Shown piece after piece: positions 8,127-15,384 of a stretch of DNA of 64,000 nucleotides (its first letter is position 1; each line of letters starts with the position of its first letter). The notes under the pieces were generated by a model, which saw nothing but the letters and a program-made list of their open reading frames with translations, was not told where the DNA came from and ran no database searches. The translations under genes were made by a program, and so were the position numbers. Source of the stretch: Salinithrix halophila (lineage in GTDB: Bacteria; Bacillota; Bacilli; Thermoactinomycetales; DSM-45169); NCBI RefSeq assembly GCF_042650125.1, contig NZ_JBHSAP010000018.1, forward strand, positions 310,001 to 374,000, read 5' to 3'.

Positions 8127-9422
8127 TTAGGGTACAATCATTTGAAACGCACGGACCGCTTCATGGATAACTTTTTCTTCATCAATGGTAAGAAGTTCTC
8201 GGTTGCGCATTAAGGGGCGCCCATCTACAAAGACATCCTGCACATCATTACGGGAAGCGGAATAAACGAGCAACGAAACCCAACCATGGGCAGGCTTCAT
8301 GTGAGGGGCTTCTAGAGCCACCGTAATAAAATCCGCTTTCTTCCCGACTTCCAGCGTCCCGATTTCTTCCTCGAGAAAAAGGGCTTCCGCACCGAAAACC
8401 GTCCCCATCTGAAGGGCGGTATAGGCGGGCACCACTTCCGGATCCATCGTGACCCCTTTATGGATCTGTGCAGCCAATTGAATCTCTTCCAGCAGGTCCA
8501 AATTGTTGTTGCTTGCCGCCCCGTCCGTTCCGAGAGAGGGGCGTAGCCCTTTCGCTAACATGGCCGGAATGGGGGCGATCCCGCTTCCTAATTTTAGGTT
8601 GCTTCCGGGATTGTGGGAGATCTTAACATCATGGGCGGCTAAGACGTCGATCTCCTCTTCTGTGACGTGGACAGCATGAGCTACCAGGGTGGGCCGGTTG
8701 AAAACCCCTAGCTTTTGGAGATGTTCCACTGGCCGTACACCGTAGTCTTTCCGATTTTGCTCGACCTCCGCCCGGGTCTCCGCTAGGTGAATATGAACAG
8801 GTAGATCCAGCTCCGTCGCGTCAGCTAAGATTTCGTCGATATATGTAGGCGGGCAGGTATAGGGAGCATGGGGGGACATCATGGTAGTAATCCGCCCCTC
8901 CGCCTTCCCATGCCAATCCCGGGCAAATTGATAAGCCTCCCTCCGCTTTCGATCCCGCTCCTCTTTTGTACCCAGGCCGATCACTCCACGGCAGAGGCTG
9001 GCCCGGATTCCGCTCTCCTCAACAACTTGTGCCACCTCATCCATATGATCATACATATCGGCAAAACAGGTTGTCCCCCCACGGATCATCTCCGCTACTG
9101 CCAGAGCTGTCCCCCAGCGCACTTGCTCCCCTTTGAAACGGGCTTCCAGTGGCCACATATGTTCCTGCAACCAGGTTTGAAGGGGCAAATCATCGGCAAA
9201 ACCACGCAGGAGAGTCATGGCTGCATGGCCATGGGTGTTGGTCCAGCCGGGCAGCAAAAGCCGGCCCTTTAAATCGATTACTTCATCGGCTTTCGGCGCC
9301 TTAGACATCTGGGTCCCGATCCAAGCGATCCGTCCATCTTCCACCAAGAGGGATGCATCCTTGATCGGTTTCGGGTCTCCGATCATCGTCAGAATGTGGG
9401 CATGTGTAAACAGGCGTTTCAT
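8127..9422 (-). CDS. mtaD: 5-methylthioadenosine/S-adenosylhomocysteine deaminase-type amidohydrolase
   Basis: 431 residues, standard for the MtaD/TrzN/AtzB branch of metal-dependent amidohydrolases. The N-terminal beta-sandwich is followed by the metal motif TNTHGHAAMTLLRGFADD, then the later metal and catalytic residues in VHIHLAETRAE, VAHAVHV and LGTDGAASNNNLDLLEE. Family members deaminate MTA, SAH or related adenosine compounds, part of methionine salvage. The C-terminus (GTLEVGKKADFITV) returns to the sandwich as usual. It is monocistronic as far as visible. Guanine deaminase or chlorohydrolase activity cannot be excluded by sequence alone. Confidence 0.88.
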   Translation of the reverse strand: MKRLFTHAHILTMIGDPKPIKDASLLVEDGRIAWIGTQMSKAPKADEVIDLKGRLLLPGWTNTHGHAAMTLLRGFADDLPLQTWLQEHMWPLEARFKGEQVRWGTALAVAEMIRGGTTCFADMYDHMDEVAQVVEESGIRASLCRGVIGLGTKEERDRKRREAYQFARDWHGKAEGRITTMMSPHAPYTCPPTYIDEILADATELDLPVHIHLAETRAEVEQNRKDYGVRPVEHLQKLGVFNRPTLVAHAVHVTEEEIDVLAAHDVKISHNPGSNLKLGSGIAPIPAMLAKGLRPSLGTDGAASNNNLDLLEEIQLAAQIHKGVTMDPEVVPAYTALQMGTVFGAEALFLEEEIGTLEVGKKADFITVALEAPHMKPAHGWVSLLVYSASRNDVQDVFVDGRPLMRNRELLTIDEEKVIHEAVRAFQMIVP

Positions 9423-9503
9423 CGGCGGATCCTAGTCTCCTTTCTCCGCGTAAGGTAACCCCACGATATCCTAAAATAGGCGAAGGTACAAGTTTTTCCA
9501 GGG

Positions 9504-10412
9504 TTAGTCTTTCTGCTTGCGGTCCAAAAAATCTAGAATGTCGTCCAAGTTAAACCGATGATCCGGATCGGTTACCGCTCGAAAAGGATCCTGGATGGAG
9601 GTGAGACGTTGGTGGATGGTGTTCAGAGTGAAAGCTTGTGGAGTGAGGCTGGGTTTTAATTCACTCCAACGAAGGGGGGTAGAGACAGGAGCACCAGGCC
9701 GGGCTCGGGTGCTGTAAGGGGCAATGAGGGATTTTCCTCGCCAGTGTTGCAGGTAATCGAAATACACCTTCTCCCCGCGCTTTTTCACTTTTCGCTCCAA
9801 CGTGATCAGATCCGGGCGCTGGCCAGCTAAATACTCAGCTAAAAATCGACTGATGCGGCGAGTCTGCTCAAAACGATAGCCTTGTCGAATCGGGACATAA
9901 ATTTGCAACCCCGTCGCTCCCGAGGTTTTGACCACGCCGTCCAGGCCCAACTCCAATAAAGCTTCACGGGTTAAAAGAGCCGTTTCCATGACCCGTTCAA
10001 ACCCTTCGACGGAGGGGTCGATATCAAACACGATTTCAGTGGGTTGATCGGGAAAGGAAGCCGTATCAAAAGAAAGATGATACTCCAGACAAGCGAGGTT
10101 GGCCAGCCAGATCAGCGTCGGTGTGTCTTGCAGAAGAATATACCGGACATTACCGGATTGGACGGAAGTCACCCAGTCGGGAGCATGGGAGGGAATGTTC
10201 TTTTGATAAAAAGACTCGCTTCCCACGCCGTCTGGCCAGCGGATAGTCGTCAGATAACGGTCCCGGGCATAGGGAAGAATCCAGGGTGCAAGGTGGGTCA
10301 GATGGAGAATCCAGTCCCATTTAGTCATAGAGATGTCCGGGAAAAGAACTTTATCCGGATGAGTGATCCGGATCTCCCGCCCTTCCACATGAACCAGTTT
10401 CGCCTCGTTCAA
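9504..10412 (-). CDS. ligD: LigD-type DNA polymerase/primase (NHEJ polymerase domain protein)
   Basis: 302 residues forming a stand-alone LigD polymerase (archaeo-eukaryotic primase fold). Seen: ITHPDKVLFPD near the N-terminus, SFYQKNIPSHAPDW, the metal-binding pair in VFDIDPS, the nucleotide-binding SGATGLQIYVPI, and the basic RKVKKRGEKVYFDYLQHWRGKSLIAPYS. The TTG at 10412 is preferred as start because GGAGG lies 8 nt upstream and the family begins there. It performs gap filling and end processing in Ku-dependent end joining. Ligase and phosphoesterase domains are absent; the ligase is encoded separately 0.4 kb away on the same strand. Confidence 0.92.
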   Translation of the reverse strand: MNEAKLVHVEGREIRITHPDKVLFPDISMTKWDWILHLTHLAPWILPYARDRYLTTIRWPDGVGSESFYQKNIPSHAPDWVTSVQSGNVRYILLQDTPTLIWLANLACLEYHLSFDTASFPDQPTEIVFDIDPSVEGFERVMETALLTREALLELGLDGVVKTSGATGLQIYVPIRQGYRFEQTRRISRFLAEYLAGQRPDLITLERKVKKRGEKVYFDYLQHWRGKSLIAPYSTRARPGAPVSTPLRWSELKPSLTPQAFTLNTIHQRLTSIQDPFRAVTDPDHRFNLDDILDFLDRKQKD

Positions 10413-10515
10413 CGTTTCATCCTCCTTTAAGCCCAAATCCCACGGGACAATCGTCCAGGGTCTAAACACCTACATAGAGTGTACTGTGCCTGATAATGAA
10501 TAAGGAGGGAACTTG

Positions 10516-10800
10516 ATGGTACAAGAAAACGAGCAGATGTTGCCGGCAGCGGACCCGGCTTTTGGATTTAATGGCTATCCGGGTTACGATCCGACTCAAA
10601 CCTGGCCGACCGTCAACCATTACCCCGACCCGATGGCCGGGTATGAAGGGTTTCCTGACTATGGGGAAGATGCCTATACCCAACAATTCTTTCCACCCTT
10701 CGGATTTGGATTCGGATTCCCGTTTTTCCCTTTTTTCGGGTTTCCGTTTTTTCGCCCGTTCCCCTTTTTCGGCTTCCCCTTCCGGCGCCGCTTTTGGTAA
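10516..10800 (+). CDS. Phe-rich small protein, possibly spore-associated
   Basis: 94 residues with a good GGAGG 7 nt before the ATG. The N-terminal half is acidic and rich in Tyr/Pro/Gly (NGYPGYDP, MAGYEGFPDYGE). The last 35 residues are a low-complexity Phe/Pro/Gly run (FGFGFPFFPFFGFPFFRPF) ending in RRRFW. Such Phe/Tyr/Gly-rich composition resembles small coat or crust proteins of spores, but no family is recognised. It lies between the two split ligD genes on the opposite strand, with its own terminator. Codon choice (many ttc/ttt) does not look random, so I regard it as a genuine gene. Confidence 0.7.
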   Translation: MVQENEQMLPAADPAFGFNGYPGYDPTQTWPTVNHYPDPMAGYEGFPDYGEDAYTQQFFPPFGFGFGFPFFPFFGFPFFRPFPFFGFPFRRRFW

Positions 10801-10805
10801 GAATA

Positions 10806-10837
10806 AAAAACCTTCCGGCAGTGGCCGGTTTTTTTTA
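10806..10837 (+). terminator. Terminator of the Phe-rich gene, shared with the ligase 3' end
   Basis: AAAAAACC...CCGGC, loop AGT, GGCCGGTT followed by a T-run. The A/T flanks make it usable from both strands, and it reaches the stop codon of the convergent ligase gene. Confidence 0.75.
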
Positions 10838-11755
10838 TGCCCGTTGAAAACCGAGAATCGTAGGGGAGCGAAGCGTAGCATGAGGGGTCCACTCCAGATA
10901 ACGCACCTCCACCGCTAATGCGGGATGAATCCAATAGATTTCCTTCCCTGGATCCGAAGGTGGGTTGAAGACGGGAGGATTCTTGACGGATATCTGGGGA
11001 TACCAATCGGCCAGCATCTGGCGCTCCTCCCCGCTCAAACCCGACCCCGCCCGCCCAATGTAACGCCAACCTTTTTCTTTATCTGCAAGAGCGAGTACCA
11101 AGGAGTGAACCCCTTCCGGCCCGGGGATAACACCGACCGCCACAGCTGTCAGATTACGGAAATGCTTCGCTTTCAGCCAGGCCGGGTGCTTTTTCCCCGG
11201 ATGGTAAACACTTGCTCGCTTCTTCATGACTACCCCCTCCAACCCCTTCGCCTGGGTCGCTTTCCATAAGGAGGGACCATCATCGAAACTATCAGTCAAC
11301 TGGATTTTTCCTTGGGGATCTTGTGGCACCGATTCCTCAAGCAAGCTTTGTCTGTCCGTTAATGGCTGATCAAGAAGGGTGGCCCCCTTCAGTGCCAATA
11401 GGTCAAAAACCATATAATGGACGGGGACACGTTGGATGAGCCCGTCGATGTTCTTTCGATTGGAGGCGAGATCCCTTTTTAACACCTCGAAAAAATCAGG
11501 CCTCCCCCCCTTCATCGCGATGATCTCCCCGTCGAGAAGCGCCGATCGGCAAGGGAGACGCGACAGAGCGGTTACCATTTCCGGATAGCGATCCGTCCGC
11601 TCTCGTCCTTTTCGGTTGATCAACCGTACATGCCCGTCGTCCAAATAGGCCAACATACGCACTCCGTCCCATTTAACTTGATACAGCCACTCATCCGAGG
11701 GAAACACATCCTCACGGGAAACGGGTTCCATCGGGCGTATGGTGGGAATCTGCAT
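10835..11755 (-). CDS. Stand-alone ATP-dependent DNA ligase (LigD ligase type)
   Basis: 306 residues. The adenylated lysine lies in the motif I segment YQVKWDGVR; motif III/IIIa is HYMVFDLLALKG, motif IV GLEGVVMKKRAS, and motif V WLKAKHFRNL. The C-terminal OB domain follows (AVAVGVIPGPEG to VEVRYLEWT). It seals breaks in NHEJ together with Ku and the LigD polymerase. Start ATG at 11755 has GGAGG 6 nt upstream. In B. subtilis the ligase and polymerase are fused in LigD (YkoU); here they are two genes, separated by the plus-strand Phe-rich gene. Confidence 0.93.
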   Translation of the reverse strand: MQIPTIRPMEPVSREDVFPSDEWLYQVKWDGVRMLAYLDDGHVRLINRKGRERTDRYPEMVTALSRLPCRSALLDGEIIAMKGGRPDFFEVLKRDLASNRKNIDGLIQRVPVHYMVFDLLALKGATLLDQPLTDRQSLLEESVPQDPQGKIQLTDSFDDGPSLWKATQAKGLEGVVMKKRASVYHPGKKHPAWLKAKHFRNLTAVAVGVIPGPEGVHSLVLALADKEKGWRYIGRAGSGLSGEERQMLADWYPQISVKNPPVFNPPSDPGKEIYWIHPALAVEVRYLEWTPHATLRSPTILGFQRA

Positions 11756-11862
11756 GATGAACCTCCTTCCCGATTCCATGGGTTCTCTTTCAGTATGTCC
11801 TTTCTCATTGTCGAAAAGCATGAAAAACCTCCACGAAACATAGAGTTTCAGTGGAGGTGAGC

Positions 11863-12027
11863 ATGATGCCGATCCTGCTGGTTCAAATCGCCCTCGTGAT
11901 TATCCTCGTCCGTGCGGCGTTTCAAACAATCCGACATTTTCAAATCAGTCAGCCTAATTGGCTGGAAGTGATTTTTCAGATCTCTGTCGGGATTGTTTCT
12001 CTTTGGTTGTTACTTGGGATCGATTAG
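11863..12027 (+). CDS. Small membrane protein (54 aa)
   Basis: A short gene with a strong GGAGGTGAGC site directly before the ATG. The product has two hydrophobic segments (MMPILLVQIALVIILV and VIFQISVGIVSLWLLLG) separated by a short polar stretch with QTIRHFQ. It could be a two-helix membrane protein of unknown function. Its end overlaps by 4 nt with the convergent DUF962 gene. Both hydrophobicity pattern and ribosome site argue for a real gene. Confidence 0.6.
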   Translation: MMPILLVQIALVIILVRAAFQTIRHFQISQPNWLEVIFQISVGIVSLWLLLGID

Positions 12028-12347
12028 AGGTTTTGCTCCTCTTTGTGCGAACGGGAATCTTCCGATTTATCCGTTCTACCCAGCCGCTTTTTCATCCACC
12101 ACCATGGACCGATGATCAAAAAGGCAGGATTCCGAAAAAAAGAGGGCTTCTTTCCTTCGAACAGGTGGCCCACGAACTGTAGAATCCAGCCCAAGACAAA
12201 CAAAACCGCTGCCGTCTTCCAGTTGAAAAAAAACCAGGGAAGCGACAGGGCAATCATGGGAATTCCCACGGCATGGGTCAGCTGGTTAACGGGGTGTTGA
12301 TGATCTTTTCTATATTCGTCCAATAGTTTGGAAATATTCACAAGCAT
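12024..12347 (-). CDS. DUF962 / Mpo1-like membrane protein
   Basis: 107 residues. The N-terminal segment LLDEYRKDHQHPVNQLTHAVGIPMIALSLPW is the hallmark of the YGL010w/Mpo1-like family (conserved H-x3-N-x3-H pattern). Two to three membrane helices follow (TAAVLFVLGWILQFVGH, and NPAFLIIGPWWWMKKRLG). The yeast member is an alpha-oxidation dioxygenase for 2-hydroxy fatty acids; bacterial members are uncharacterised. Start at 12347 with AAGGAG 5 nt upstream. A metal-binding role for the two His residues is family inference. Confidence 0.8.
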   Translation of the reverse strand: MLVNISKLLDEYRKDHQHPVNQLTHAVGIPMIALSLPWFFFNWKTAAVLFVLGWILQFVGHLFEGKKPSFFRNPAFLIIGPWWWMKKRLGRTDKSEDSRSHKEEQNL

Positions 12348-12460
12348 ACACTCCTTTTCATCCGTTTTGAATGATTCGGGCTTTAGCCCTGGACCTCCTT
12401 TCCCGCATCTTTTGTCCTTCCTTTCCATAGATATGTAGTAAAACGGCTCGGGAGGCTCAT

Positions 12461-12781
12461 ATGGGTGAATCCGTCAAAAACGGCTGGGTCCAAGTTTTGC
12501 TGGGAACCGTGGTGGCTGTAAACTTAATGTTGGGAGGACTCCTTGTCGCCCGCCAACTCGTCGTACTGCCTCAGGCAGTACCAGCCACCGGGAAATCGGC
12601 TGAACCTTCGCTTCGAACGGAAACCCAGCTGGAATGGGAAGGAACCAGCACGGAGGGGAACTGGAGAATCGATCATTACCGAAAAATCGATGTCCAAATT
12701 GATGACAAAGGGAAAATTGTTGACCGGCAGCCCAGTTCGGAATGGACCCATATCCGCTACTGGAACAAAGATATACCCTGA
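12461..12781 (+). CDS. Hypothetical single-pass membrane protein
   Basis: 106 residues with GGGAGG 5 nt before the ATG. One N-terminal membrane anchor (about 11-30, VLLGTVVAVNLMLGGLLVA) is followed by an exposed domain containing LEWEGTSTEGNWRIDHYRKIDVQIDDKGKI-like alternation typical of a small beta sheet. I do not recognise it. It is convergent with ku and shares its terminator. Confidence 0.65.
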   Translation: MGESVKNGWVQVLLGTVVAVNLMLGGLLVARQLVVLPQAVPATGKSAEPSLRTETQLEWEGTSTEGNWRIDHYRKIDVQIDDKGKIVDRQPSSEWTHIRYWNKDIP

Positions 12782-12817
12782 AAAAGAAAGCCGTGTTTAC
12801 TCCGCGGCTTTCTTTTT
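12781..12817. terminator. Bidirectional terminator between the hypothetical gene and ku
   Basis: AAAAAGAAAGCCG, loop, CGGCTTTCTTTTT: perfect stem with A/T flanks on both sides, overlapping the last codons of ku. Confidence 0.75.
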
Positions 12818-13624
12818 CTTGGTTGGGCTCTTTTTTCGGCCTCCTTTTCCCTTTTTTGTTCCGGACTGCTCTAGACTGGCTTTTAACGCTTCCATCAAAT
12901 CGACCACCCGTTCCGGCTGACGTTCAGGCGCTTCCACGATTTCTTCACCTTTTACTTTCTTCGCGATCGCTTCCTCCAACGTACGTCGGTAGTCATCCTG
13001 GTATTTTTCCGGATCAAACTCCGCTGTTAGGTTATCGATTAGTTGAACAGCCATTTTCTGTTCCTTCTCTGGAAGGTCTATTTCTCTAGGAACCTCCGGG
13101 ACTTGGCCGGCATCCCGTACTTCCTCTGGATAATAAATCGTTTCGATCACCAGACATTGATTATATACACGGACAACCGCCAGGGACTGCTTGGATCGAA
13201 TCGTGATCTGAGCCACCCCGATTTTGCCCGTCTCCTGCATCGCATCCCGCAGAAGAGCATAAGCCCGATTGCCGTTGTCTCCCGGCCCCAAGTAGTACGT
13301 ACGGTCGAAATAAATGGGGTCGATCTCTTCCAACCGGACGAAATCCAGAATTTCAATGGATTTGCGGTTCTCCGGCATGATCGATTCGATCTCTTGTTTC
13401 TCCATCAGCACAAACTGATTGTCCGCGTATTCATAACCCTTGACCACTTCCTCCCAGGGAACTTCCGTTTTACAGGTTGGGCAGGTCCGAGTGTACTGAA
13501 TCGGGGTTTTGCATTTGCGGTGGAGATTACGGAAAGAAATGCTTTTATCCTTGGTTGCTGAAAACATTTTGACGGGGATATTGACCAGTCCAAAACTGAT
13601 CGCCCCTTTCCAAATCGTGTGCAT
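12797..13624 (-). CDS. ku: Ku protein (NHEJ end-binding)
   Basis: 275 residues from the ATG at 13624, chosen for its AGGAGG 8 nt upstream and because bacterial Ku begins MHTIWKGAISFGLVNIPV. The Ku core includes the cysteine pair in TRTCPTCKTEV and the ring-forming beta barrel (IEILDFVRLEEIDPIYFDRTYYLGP). The C-terminus is strongly Lys-rich (GTKKGKGGRKKSPTKKKK), as in many bacterial Ku proteins where it aids DNA binding. Homodimeric Ku threads broken ends and recruits the ligase and polymerase encoded 1-3 kb away. The TPR gene precedes it by 16 nt and may be cotranscribed. Confidence 0.96.
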   Translation of the reverse strand: MHTIWKGAISFGLVNIPVKMFSATKDKSISFRNLHRKCKTPIQYTRTCPTCKTEVPWEEVVKGYEYADNQFVLMEKQEIESIMPENRKSIEILDFVRLEEIDPIYFDRTYYLGPGDNGNRAYALLRDAMQETGKIGVAQITIRSKQSLAVVRVYNQCLVIETIYYPEEVRDAGQVPEVPREIDLPEKEQKMAVQLIDNLTAEFDPEKYQDDYRRTLEEAIAKKVKGEEIVEAPERQPERVVDLMEALKASLEQSGTKKGKGGRKKSPTKKKKAAE

Positions 13625-13640
13625 GAGTTTTGACCTCCTG

Positions 13641-15029
13641 CTATTGGGCCGGGGTGTGAACAGCCAGAGAAATCTGCTCCCAGCACTGCCTTGTTCCATC
13701 GATCTTCCCATCGAGGAGATGACACAGTCCTTGGTAAAAGAGAGGTTCTTTCCAGTGAGGGGACAGCTGTTGTGCTTTCTGAAACTCCCCGGCCGCCTCA
13801 TGAATCTGTTTACGGTCCAAAAAAATCCGGCCCAGTTGGTAATGGCCCAAGGAGCGTGTGAAAGGATCTTGATGGTGAACCACCTTTCGGGCTGCTTCCT
13901 CAGCCCGGTCAAACTCCTGGCAGTGAACGAAAAGCCGGGACCGAAGCATCATCCATAAGGGGTGGGCCATCATCTCTTCAGGCAATTTGGCCAATGCCTT
14001 TTCCACCTGACCCAGGTCTCCTTGTTGCAAGAGATACCAGACATAAGTGAAAAGCGTATCCGGATTCCTCGGATCTATCGTCAATCCTTTCTGCAGAACA
14101 AGGAGGGCTTCCTCCTGACACCCCTTCAGCCAGAGGCTCCAACTCATCCCATGATAAGCGGAAGCTCGTTTGGGATCTGTAGCGGCCAGCTTTCGATACC
14201 ATCGGAGGGCTGCTTCCACATCTCCGGATTCCTCGAAATCCTGGGCGATCGTTTCCATCACGGCTGGGCTATTGGTTTTTTCATATACAGCCCTTCTCCA
14301 AAAATGAACTCCTTCCCACTCCCCTGCTTCTTTATAGCAACAGGACAGATAATACATTGCTTCCCAATCGTCCCGATCAAGGTGAAGCGCATGGAAAAAA
14401 TAAGGAATTGCCTCAGCATATTGTCCAAGGCGATACTGGCAAGCGCCAAGATTAAACCAGGCATCTCCGTTCTCCGGGTTGAGAGTGAGCGCCTTATCAA
14501 ACTGCCGGATCGCCTTTTCATCCTCTCCCCGTTGCACATGAACACAACCCAGCATATGACGTGCGAAGGCAGCGAATCGAGGGTGATCCGATGTTTCCGC
14601 CACAAGGTGGAACTCCCGGAAGGCATCATCCCATTTTCGTTGTTGGAAATCGCTCAGGGCCAGATAAACACGACCTAAGAGGAAATCAGGAGCTTCTTTG
14701 ACAACTTGATCAAAGTAAGGCTTCGCTTCTCCAAACATCTTCAATTGATAATATCCCTGACCTTCCCGGAAGGACCGTACTACCTGCCCGTCCAGCCAAA
14801 ACTCTTCCCCCACTTCTTCCTCTTCAGCAGCCAGATCAGGCTCTTCGTTCAAAAGAGAAGACACCCGTTCCTCTAGCGAGATCCACCCTTCCAGTACATG
14901 ATCACAAACCTGCTGGATTTGGTGGAACTCTTCCCTGAGCCGTGAACGGTCCGGGTCGACGGAGCCGGGATATTGCTCTTCGATCTTTTCGAGGTGTTGT
15001 TTCACCTGCTCTAACCACTGGTCGAACAT
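13641..15029 (-). CDS. Tetratricopeptide-repeat protein
   Basis: 462 residues without signal or membrane segment. A charged, probably coiled-coil N-terminus (about 1-60) is followed by about ten TPR units; the clearest are AIRQFDKALTLNPENGDAW, AIPYFFHALHLDRDDWEAM and AAGEFQKAQQLSPHWKEP. TPR arrays mediate protein-protein contacts; no enzymatic domain is seen. It lies 16 nt upstream of ku in the same direction, so a link to end joining or sporulation is possible but unproven. A copy of the 27-bp intergenic motif lies about 120 bp before its start. Confidence 0.85.
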   Translation of the reverse strand: MFDQWLEQVKQHLEKIEEQYPGSVDPDRSRLREEFHQIQQVCDHVLEGWISLEERVSSLLNEEPDLAAEEEEVGEEFWLDGQVVRSFREGQGYYQLKMFGEAKPYFDQVVKEAPDFLLGRVYLALSDFQQRKWDDAFREFHLVAETSDHPRFAAFARHMLGCVHVQRGEDEKAIRQFDKALTLNPENGDAWFNLGACQYRLGQYAEAIPYFFHALHLDRDDWEAMYYLSCCYKEAGEWEGVHFWRRAVYEKTNSPAVMETIAQDFEESGDVEAALRWYRKLAATDPKRASAYHGMSWSLWLKGCQEEALLVLQKGLTIDPRNPDTLFTYVWYLLQQGDLGQVEKALAKLPEEMMAHPLWMMLRSRLFVHCQEFDRAEEAARKVVHHQDPFTRSLGHYQLGRIFLDRKQIHEAAGEFQKAQQLSPHWKEPLFYQGLCHLLDGKIDGTRQCWEQISLAVHTPAQ

Positions 15030-15146
15030 CTATAACCCTCCTTCTCGCAACAGGTCAATCTGATACCATTCAGTATCTCCGCTGGTGGGTGATCCATGTA
15101 TGTATTTGGATTTGGTAAGGGAAATGGGATTCATGTTTTGTTTTTA

Positions 15147-15173
15147 GTTTGTAACGCAAACAAGTCTATATTT
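15147..15173 (-). repeat. 27-bp intergenic motif, copy 1
   Basis: On the plus strand: GTTTG, 5 nt, CAAAC, 2 nt, GTCTATATTT. Same spacing and orientation as the copies at 30761, 37640 and 56617. Read on the minus strand it lies upstream of the TPR gene. Confidence 0.7.
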
Positions 15174-15255
15174 CCAGATCCCAATCGCCACCCTACTCCC
15201 ATGCCATGGCTTACTTTCAGTGACCCGCGTCAAACATCTAGACATGATCTATTCA

Positions 15256-15276
15256 GTTAGACATATTTTGTCTAAC
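15256..15276. promoter_or_regulatory. Operator-like inverted repeat upstream of oppA
   Basis: Perfect 8-bp inverted repeat GTTAGACA-tattt-TGTCTAAC with a further TAGACAT half-site about 20 bp upstream. It is not followed by a T-run, so a protein-binding site is more likely than a terminator. The regulator is unknown. Confidence 0.55.
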
Positions 15277-15384
15277 GATCCATACATACCCTCCCTTCTC
15301 TTCTCTTCCATACAAGAATGTGCTGTTGGCAGGATGATTGCATGGTAATAGAAGAAATTTCCGCCAAGGAGGCTGATTTACATA

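Larger units (their letters stand above)
15030..15384. other. 355-bp divergent intergenic region between the TPR gene and oppA
   Basis: No gene seen. It contains one copy of the 27-bp motif (15147-15173), a perfect 8-bp inverted repeat GTTAGACA/TGTCTAAC (15256-15276), an additional TAGACAT half-site about 20 bp before it, and a pyrimidine-rich run before the oppA start. No sigma-A promoter with both hexamers is evident. Confidence 0.6.

Noticed and set aside
13625..13912. Longer Ku reading frame
   Set aside because: The extra residues overlap the TPR gene in another frame; the ATG at 13624 has a proper ribosome site and the family N-terminus.
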